A DNA stretch of 60,561 nucleotides, taken from positions 1 through 60,561 of the IMG/VR virus record IMGVR_UViG_3300020179_000033; one strand, written 5' to 3'. Positions within the stretch are counted from its first letter, which is position 1. The number at the start of each line of letters is the position of its first letter. Made by a program: the position numbers and the translations under genes. Source of the stretch: a virus. This document shows, one piece after another, positions 60,560 to 60,561 of the stretch. The notes below the pieces were generated by a model. It did not search any database and was not told the DNA's origin. It saw only the letters and a program-made list of their open reading frames with translations.

Positions 60560-60561
60560 TA

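Overview
The window is a piece of an AT-rich, T4-like contractile-tailed phage (myovirus). The evidence is a near-complete tail and baseplate set in T4-like order: sheath gp18, tube gp19, tube initiator gp54, hub gp26-like, tape measure, gp48, gp53, gp27, then gp25 and gp6. A gp44-type clamp loader ATPase and T4-type late promoters (NATAAATA) agree with this. The collagen-like, beta-propeller and repeat-rich fibre proteins recall large T4-like phages of aquatic bacteria such as cyanophages and pelagimyophages. That affinity is inferred from memory of the families, and the host cannot be fixed from this sequence.

Layout: 1-1374, two glycine-rich fibre proteins. 1376-14918, tail tube, sheath and baseplate hub block, ending in a hub protein with a 3D (MltA/RpfB-like) peptidoglycan-cleaving domain where T4 has the gp5 lysozyme. 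14910-17417, a small break: a possible small terminase on the minus strand, then dUTPase and clamp loader behind a sigma70-like promoter, then an unknown minus-strand gene. 17488-26446, baseplate wedge (gp25, gp6, then two very large proteins in the gp7/gp8 position). 26443-28167, the first Thr/Pro-stalk fibre. 28205-36097, an island of glycosyltransferases and methyltransferases behind a near-consensus sigma70 promoter. 36117-43806, more stalk and propeller fibre proteins. 43891-45617, FkbM methyltransferase, three tRNAs and three small minus-strand genes. 45675-56978, a 929-residue Thr/Pro protein, a 1538-residue repeat protein and further fibres. 56983-58891, a tmRNA, an initiator-like tRNA, tRNA-Thr, tRNA-Glu, a flavodoxin-fold oxidoreductase and small genes. 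58925-60559, a third glycine-rich fibre, a secreted staphylococcal-nuclease-type nuclease and a small unknown protein.

How it may fit together: most late transcription units begin with an ATAAATA octamer only 5-6 nt before the start codon and show no Shine-Dalgarno sequence. Their mRNAs are therefore probably leaderless or nearly so. The phage also carries a formyl-methionine-type initiator tRNA, elongator tRNAs and a complete tmRNA, so it seems to invest in initiation and ribosome rescue. The most striking theme is six virion-like proteins with mucin-like (Thr-Pro-Thr-x)n stalks interleaved with about eight sugar and methyl transferases, including an Skp1-GlcNAc-transferase-like enzyme and a GT10 fucosyltransferase. 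I infer that the phage may glycosylate its own stalk fibres. An alternative is that the enzymes remodel host surface glycans.
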